Assembly (NCBI GenBank): GCA_013146195.2
Contig: CM028377.1
Location: 4,502,239 to 4,566,238 of the forward strand
Length of the DNA stretch: 64,000 bases
Source: Codonopsis lanceolata
Lineage: Eukaryota; Streptophyta; Magnoliopsida; Asterales; Campanulaceae
Reading direction: 5' to 3'
The notes under the pieces: generated by a model
What the model saw: only the letters and a program-made list of their open reading frames with translations
What the model was told of the DNA's origin: nothing
Databases searched by the model: none
Translations under genes and position numbers: made by a program
Shown: one piece after another, positions 57,801 to 64,000 of the stretch
Position numbering within the stretch: position 1 is the stretch's first letter
Layout of the letters: each line of letters begins with the position of its first letter

Positions 57801-59509
57801 TACGCAAGCAAGATACCCTGTGCACCCACGCGACAACAGTTTCCTAGCCTTAAGCGCAGAAATGACGCGTAAACCACTAGGTGCATTATCTCCCAAAAAC
57901 ACAAAGTTAGGAACGCCAGGCAAAGCAAAAGTGACCCTTTTACTAAGGCAATCCACCAATGCATGATATGTGCTCAACCAATCCATACCAAGAATAACAT
58001 CAAAATCACGAAGTGGTAACACCACCAAATCCGCATGCAACACATGTTTATCCACAAGTACATCGCATGCTCTATAAATATCGGAAGCTAACAAACATTC
58101 CCCAAGAGGGGTAGATACTTCAAGCACATATGGTAAAGACTGAGGCATAACACATAGCTTATCAACGAAATGCGATGCAACATAAGAATGCGATGATCTT
58201 GGGTCTATAAGTACACGAGCCTCATTACCGAAAATAGAAACGGTACCTCCAATCACTGCTGTAGACTCAGGTACACCTCTCTGATCTAGAGCAAATACGC
58301 GACCCTGCACCTTAGCTTTTCCATCGCTATCTCTCTTTGTCCCAAATTGTAGTCGACTAGAACCTCCTGACTGATTATTCTTCAGCTTAGGACAATCCTT
58401 CTTCATATGCCCGGAAACTCCACAGTAGTAACACTCCATTGGTGCTCCATTCTTACTCCAGCACCTATCTTCTGTATGCCCAATCTTGGAACAATAAGAG
58501 CAAACCAATGCCACACTACGATCCCTCCGAGTAGATGTAGTACTAGACCCCTTGCCACTAGACTGATTCTTCGCATGTCCATCATAATGAGATTTTCCAC
58601 TTCCTTTCTTGCGATCATTGCCTCCACTAAAATTTCCACGGTTACCCGATCCATGACTCCGCCCAGAAGACTGCTTAGGCTGCTGAGAAGAACCCGAAAT
58701 AGGCATAGTACGATGCTCCTCAATGTCTCTCTCAATAGTGTAGGCTCTATCAACGGCCTTCTGTACTCCTACCGATGAGAAAGAAGGCGTTTCTGAACTC
58801 CGTCCTCAAACCCTTTACAAATTTACGTGTCCTCCTAGCCTCATCTCGGAATCAAATGTGTGCGATAACGAGCCAACTCGGTGAATCGGTGAATCTTGGG
58901 CTGTCATACTCCCCGCACCAAATCCAGAAATTCTTTCTCTCTTTTCTCCACGACAACTTCCGGTACATAGGAAGCTCGAACTCTCGAGCGAAATTAGGCC
59001 ATATCGTGGGACTCTATGCGGTTCCCAACTCTCCCACGCCACCAATGCTCGGCGGCACCCTCAAGCTTGAACACGCTAATACAACTTTACGTTCATCATC
59101 GCAACCCAATGGTGCAAATATTTTCTCCAAGTGTTCAATCCAAAGCTCGGCTTTGCGCGTCCGGCTCTCCATTAAATTGCCTCGGCTTTAACTTCACAAA
59201 TCTTTCAAGCATAGAATTATCATTATGCCTAGCCTCTGCCTCGGCCTCTCTACTTGTGGCTGTGGCTGCGGCTCTGGCGTGGTCCTCCTTGTGGTTCCAC
59301 TCTACCAAAACCTCTTTGATTCATCTCGTTCATCATATCAAGCATGCCACGATACATATTTGCCATCGCCTCATCTTGCTCTTCGGTGTTCGCGGTGGAG
59401 GAATATTCTGTTGACGGTTATCGTTAGCATTTCTGCCACCGCCAATACCTCTACCGGCACCTCTACCGGTGCCACCTCCGGAACTAGCTCCTGCTCTAGT
59501 ATCCACCAT
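54831..59509 (-). pseudogene. gag-pol: C2 gag-pol (Tekay chromovirus), few frameshifts
   Basis: The span from the ATG (59509) to TAA (54831) is about 1,560 codons, normal for this clade. Gag is fragmented (59509-58750). A 540-residue frame (58706-57084) holds two zinc knuckles (CSYCSKIGHTEDRC, CYYCGVSGHMKKDC), protease with DPRSSHSYV, where C1 has DPGSSHSYV, so the active-site glycine is lost, and RT (LRLCIDYRELNKATIKNKYP, VFIDDILVYSK). The frame 57193-56564 continues RT and RNase H (VVYSDASKEGLGCVLMQ). The 438-residue frame (56147-54831) holds the integrase zinc finger (CLTCQQVKAEHQ), SDRDPRFTSRFW, QSDGQSERTIQILED and a chromodomain tail. Better preserved in integrase than C1. Confidence 0.9.
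54844..54864 (-). other. C2 polypurine tract
   Basis: Minus strand TTAAAGTAGGGGAGAA before TGTAAAACCC, the same as in C1. The pol frame reads through it and stops at the TAA in the LTR. Confidence 0.85.
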
Positions 59510-59619
59510 TAACACCTACAATAACACTCGGCGTTAATAAAATAAATCTATCACACAAACCAACCCCCAAAGCCAAGGAACCTATCTGAAAGCTAAATTT
59601 ATAATCATAGCTCGATACC

Positions 59620-59632
59620 AAGCGTGACGACC
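59620..59632 (-). other. C2 primer binding site (Met-tRNA type, one base short)
   Basis: Minus strand TGGTATCGAGC next to the 5' LTR. Compared with TGGTATCAGAGC it lacks one A within a CAG. Confidence 0.7.
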
Positions 59633-62600
59633 CGACCGGATCCCAAGACGAAATCCCAAGGTCGTGCCGCCGGAAACAAATAACAACAACAAGTAGCAAA
59701 TAATGGGTAGGGCCATAACGGCGATACACCGACAACTCAAAACACATGCGGAAGCAAAAATAAATAACAAGTGGCGCCCGAGCTAACAAGCTCAAACTAA
59801 AACAACCAAAGAGATAATTAATCTCTCGGTCCAAAAATTCGATTCGCGTGCCGCAACATTGGGCACGTAGGACAAACTCCCTGTTATGCAATTCAATAAT
59901 AAGCATAATATAAACCAAGTCATCGGCGAAACTACGGCCGGAACCCAACATTAAACTAAGTCTAAGACTCTAGTCTAACAACTCAACGGCTAAAAACATG
60001 CCGGAGAACAAACATAATATTTAACTAGCAATATATCATGCTAAACATAAACACCAATTAACCAACGCACGACTAAAACCGATCGGCTACCAACAACATA
60101 AGTACTAACAGTTATAAGTACTAGCAACCAGAAAACATATGGAAGTTTAACTACCAACATACATCAAGCACAACCACCACCGGTTGGCTACCAAAAGAAT
60201 AGGCTAACCACATAATTACAACCTTTCAAATACATAAAGGTTTGCTACCCAATCATGAAGTTTATATAACTTCATCTTCCCAACGACCTCACCAAAACAA
60301 AACAAACAACTAAGTAGCAACCTTGTCCAAAAGACTTCCTTGCCAAAGTAACCTTCCTGATTTACTTGGATCCGCTCGCACGGCTCGGATCTAGGGAAAA
60401 ACAACCAACAAATAAAAGTAAGTCACAATGACTTAGTAAGTTACTAACCATAACTTCCTACCATGGCATAATGCTCAATCATAAAATATATCATGCTATC
60501 GTCATGAAATAACCTTATAATAAATCATGTATGGCATCCATGCTCAACATTAAATAAATATGTTATCATTAAGTATAACATCTCATCATAAATCCATGTC
60601 AAGGCATTTTAGTCTTAACAATAATAATTTATACCTTTGGCATAAAACAACATATAAACAATGTTCATGTGATAGCATATATGCTTAACAACATTAATCA
60701 ATATGTTATCTATTAAGTATAACATGTAAGAAACCAACAAACATCATATCATATCCAATTCACTAAGCACGTTATTCACTTAAGCACTTGTGAAACAATT
60801 CATATATAAGGGATATGATACCATTACCAAAATTCCTCCGCGCGTGTCGCTCCTGCAAAAACACGTGCAAAACCCTTATGTGCCCTCGATATCCTCTCGT
60901 AGATATCGACGTCCCGAGACAGATCTCCGCTCGAGTTCCATAGTTATCAAAGTCATGTGTATTACTACAACTAAGATAAACTACTTCCCCACCGTGGCCA
61001 TCGATGGAGGGTGTGTGCAACCCGCACGGCGATCCATCGCGATCACGAATCCCATAATTCGTGAAGGCGATGTATCGACCCACCAAAGACTCAATGCACC
61101 GACGCCACTGGACTCAAAACCCAAGCACAAGTAATATATACTCATATGCTCAAAACAAGTAGGTAAACACTCTACCATCAAACTAGTCATGCAATTCATC
61201 CACAACTAGCATAAACATCACAACCGAGAATCATATAAGTTCTCATAATCAAGTGTGCTTCACACACCTTAAACTTCTTGGAGGCTCGACCTCCATGAAT
61301 TCTACCCAAGATTCCGTAGGACTTAAAATCATAGTTCCTAGGATTCAAACTAACCCAAAGGTTAACTCCGTTGAGTTCAATCTAAGTTTTCCGAAAATTC
61401 AAGGAATAGAAGCTTAGGCTTCATCATCCCCCTAAGTTCATATCTATCGTCAAAACCATAAACCCGACGATCAATAAACTCACATAAACCCCACAAAATA
61501 ATTAACAAGGTAACTTAGAACAAATTAGCCATCTTGGTTATAAATTTATTCAAGTCACCATACCAACCAATAATTTCCAATTTACGATTAATTCACACAA
61601 TATGGTTTAATATGCTCTACTAAACATATAAAACATTTTAATCATGCTCACATCAATAATTTTGCAAGCTAATCAAAATTAGGGCAAGGCACCCTCCAAG
61701 CATCTCAACCAAACCAACATCAATCCACATGATCAATCAACATAAACAAGTTCAATAGGCTAGTTAGAACATGAATTTCACATATATCATGGTCTCACAA
61801 AGGTAAATCAAGTTCTATCATTCAATTGAAAAACCTAGGGTTCATGCTTCTTCTACAACCCTAACAATGGCTTCCATTGACCACAAATAACACAAATGGT
61901 TGTTTCCCTAGGGTCAATGGAGCCCAAAAATCAAAGGAAAAGAGGTAGAAACTTACTAAAACTCAGCCCTACAAACTGCCCAAACCCGAACTCAAAGATG
62001 AAGCCGTTCTTCTCACTCCGCTCTCTTCAATCTTGCGGGTTAGATGGAGAAGAAGACTCCCAGCTATGGCTTCCAAGCTTAGCCCCTTGAAGCCCTAGAA
62101 TCGCCTCCTCACAAGCCCTCTCTCACGAGTTTCCTTGACTGCTCGCAGAAGAAGCGAAGGAGAAGACGCAAACTGGCCGAACAGAAGAAAGAGTGCGGCT
62201 GATTCACTTATATATGGGGGATTAATTCACTAATCAAGTCACTAATTAACCCCTAAATCTCTTAATAGATGATTAGGATTAGTATTAGGCTAATTAAGTG
62301 AGTTTAGGATAGGTTTAGATTGGGTTTAAGTGGTAAAAAGTTCGGATAGCTCACACAGCCGAACAAAAATCCCGTAAGCTGATATAAGGACCTTGCGGTC
62401 GCATCATATAAGGGGGATGCGAGCGCATCCTCCAGCATTCACATTCCAGGCCTTTTCTGCTTCCCTGCTCGATCCCGGACTCTCCCGCATGCATACTCGA
62501 GTCCTTCCAAGCCAAAAATGGTCTACAAATCAACCTTAATATTCTCCAAACAATAACCAAAATAATCAAACCTCAAACCTCAACAAAACAAGGCCAAGAA

Positions 62601-62952
62601 CTCAGGCAGAACTCTCCCGAGCAACGACCGAAAAAGTCAAACTGAAAAGGGTTAACGCTAGAATCAAACTAGCGACCAAACCGACAATGCAACAAGCATC
62701 TAACCAACATCCAAGGCATGTTAATGATATTATAAATGCCTTCTAACAATAATCCATGTGATAACCACATAAAACATAAACCCGAGATCCAACGCATCTC
62801 GCGAAAGAAAAATGCATACGTGCATCTCAAACAACGTCAATAATCATGCTAATGACTCTAAACATATACGGGAGCTAAATGAACATATTATGATGATTAT
62901 AAATATATGAATCCATGCATAACACATGCAAGCAACATTTTAGGGTTTTACA
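59633..62952 (-). repeat. C2 5' LTR, about 3.32 kb
   Basis: Matches 51556-54843 closely. It ends TAGGGTTTTACA at 62952 at the junction with LTR B2. TATA at 62207-62217, palindromes at 62394-62430. Confidence 0.88.
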
Positions 62953-64000
62953 GAACACATAACAACTTCACAACATGTCATATAGGCTCAAATTAGGGCA
63001 TTCTCATATAACAACACTTCCATCAACAAATACAATACATGTTTCTAACATGTTCAAAACCTTAAATAGACAAGATGTAAGAGTATTATAAACTTTATTA
63101 AGCATAAAGTCCTCCTATACATGCTCCTAGCAAGTTCATACTTTCAAAACACAAGAAGAGAGCATAGGAAGCATATATGTGTCCTCATTGACCTCAATCA
63201 TCATAAGCTTTGTTTTCCTTAGGGTCAATGAGAACTAAAAAGAAGAAGAAGAGAAGTAACTTACATGTATTCTACACCAAAGAAAGCAAATGAGAAAACT
63301 AATCGGTTGAAAATGATATACTCTTCAAGTTCTTCACTTCTTGTGGAGGTAGCTTGAGCAAATGGAGGATGGATCATGGAGGATGAAGAAGATAGCTTCA
63401 AGAAGCCATGGGAGAACTTGAGAGAAGAGGAATCCCGTTTTTAGAGAGTGAAGGTGAGAAATGAGGGTCAAAATCTGAAGATGTGGTGTATATGGGTTTA
63501 AAAAGTGAGTGGGACAAGTGTCAACATGATGTGGTTAGTTAAAATCTGATTTTGGGCTTGTTTAATCCTCTCAAACACTCACTAATCCACTCTTAAAACT
63601 AGTTAGAGATGTGAGGACATAAGTAAGGAGGGTTAGGGAGGTTTAGGGTCAATTAGGATAGGGGTTAAGGGTCTAATTGGTCACAAATCAGATTGCAAGA
63701 GAAAATTCCGTAGGTACAACCAGATGTTGAGGCGGGCGCCTCACACATGTCCAGGCGGGCGCCTGGACTTCTGGGAGCTTAAGTTCATTTTCGCAATGCT
63801 CTCAGCATTGTCCCGCGAGCTGGTGATCAGAATTCGATGCGAGCGCATGGTCCAGCCCTTGAACTTGGTCTAAACATGTCCTAAATGGTCCCAAACTCAC
63901 GGGCAACCATTCTAAGGTCTAACCCAACTCAAAACAAGTCGGAAACACACCCGAACAACAACCGGAACAAGGTAGAACAAGGCTCGAATCATGCGACGAA
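62953..64000 (-). repeat. LTR B2, partial (B-type Tekay LTR), runs off the window
   Basis: Corresponds to B1 LTR from about 29364 to 30183 and on to 41572-41830, with many point differences, so it is another copy and not a recent duplicate. It carries both palindromes intact, TGAGGCGGGCGCCTCA (63728-63743) and CCAGGCGGGCGCCTGG (63751-63766), plus GATGCGAGCGCATG around 63836-63849. A TATA-like box (CATATACACC, minus strand) lies near 63482-63491. Its left part should lie on the other side of C2, in the gap. Confidence 0.8.

Larger units (their letters stand above)
51556..62952 (-). mobile_element. Tekay/Del-type chromovirus C2, nearly complete
   Basis: Sister of C1 in the same orientation: 3' LTR 51556-54843 (first 16 bp in the gap), gag-pol on the minus strand, primer site, 5' LTR 59633-62952. 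It is inserted in a B-type LTR: its right end GGGTTTTACA is followed by GAACACATAAC, which equals B1 LTR sequence at about 29364. The candidate target duplication on the right is GAACA; the left one is lost in the gap. Confidence 0.9.

Noticed and set aside
27935..64000. B2 as the 5' LTR of B1
   Set aside because: Orientation and family fit, but the visible overlap differs at many positions and the intervening gap prevents proof; treated as a separate copy.

Overview
The window reads as a gene-poor stretch of plant (angiosperm, most likely eudicot) heterochromatin. It is AT-rich and I find no host gene in it. Nearly all of it is nested retrotransposons with plant-specific signatures: Ty1/copia of Sirevirus type, Ty3/gypsy chromoviruses of Tekay/Del type, Athila-type gypsy, an L1-type LINE, a tRNA-derived SINE and Tourist-like MITEs. 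I cannot name the species. Two runs of exactly 100 N (9954-10053 and 51456-51555) are scaffold gaps of unknown true size, and the elements on either side of each do not join.

Layout. 1-2823: intergenic DNA with two nested MITEs (339-1420 containing 365-752). 2824-3790: 3' end of a minus-strand copia element. 3843-9953: plus-strand Sirevirus-like copia (LTR, primer site, gag, decayed pol) cut by the first gap. 10054-16648: minus-strand non-autonomous gypsy derivative with a 4.46-kb LTR and a 1.57-kb non-coding interior (LARD-like). 16649-25861: minus-strand Athila element 'A' (5' LTR, tRNA-Asp-type primer site, gag-pol, ORF3), whose 3' end is cut by the LARD. 25862-27934: L1-type LINE fragment, minus strand. 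27935-43894: Tekay-type element 'B1', whose 3' LTR is split by a complete Tekay element 'C1' (30184-41566, 5-bp target duplication CGGGC) and whose integrase is split by a SINE (43037-43460, 13-bp target duplication). 43895-48885: 3' half of a second Athila, 'B', inserted in B1. 48886-51455: LTR 'D' of a plus-strand Tekay-like element inserted in Athila B. 51556-62952: Tekay element 'C2', sister of C1. 62953-64000: part of a second B-type LTR ('B2') into which C2 jumped.

How the parts work together. Tekay and Athila polyproteins encode capsid, protease, reverse transcriptase, RNase H and integrase. The LARD and the SINE encode nothing and would need enzymes in trans (the LARD shares LTR ends and primer site with the Tekay families; the SINE would use LINE enzymes). 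Most pol genes are broken. Athila A carries about nine in-frame stops and one frameshift. C1 and C2 instead differ mainly by short indels clustered at CAG/CTG sites, which may be a sequencing artefact of CHG methylation.

The most interesting signal is regulatory. All gypsy-type LTRs here (LARD, B, C, D, Athila), although otherwise largely dissimilar, carry pairs of short palindromes built on a GCG-N0-2-CGC core about 60-290 bp upstream of a TATA box. The same module (palindromes, TATA, GGCTCGGCA block) recurs inside Athila A between pol and ORF3, downstream of an extra polypurine tract, and looks like an internal promoter for ORF3.
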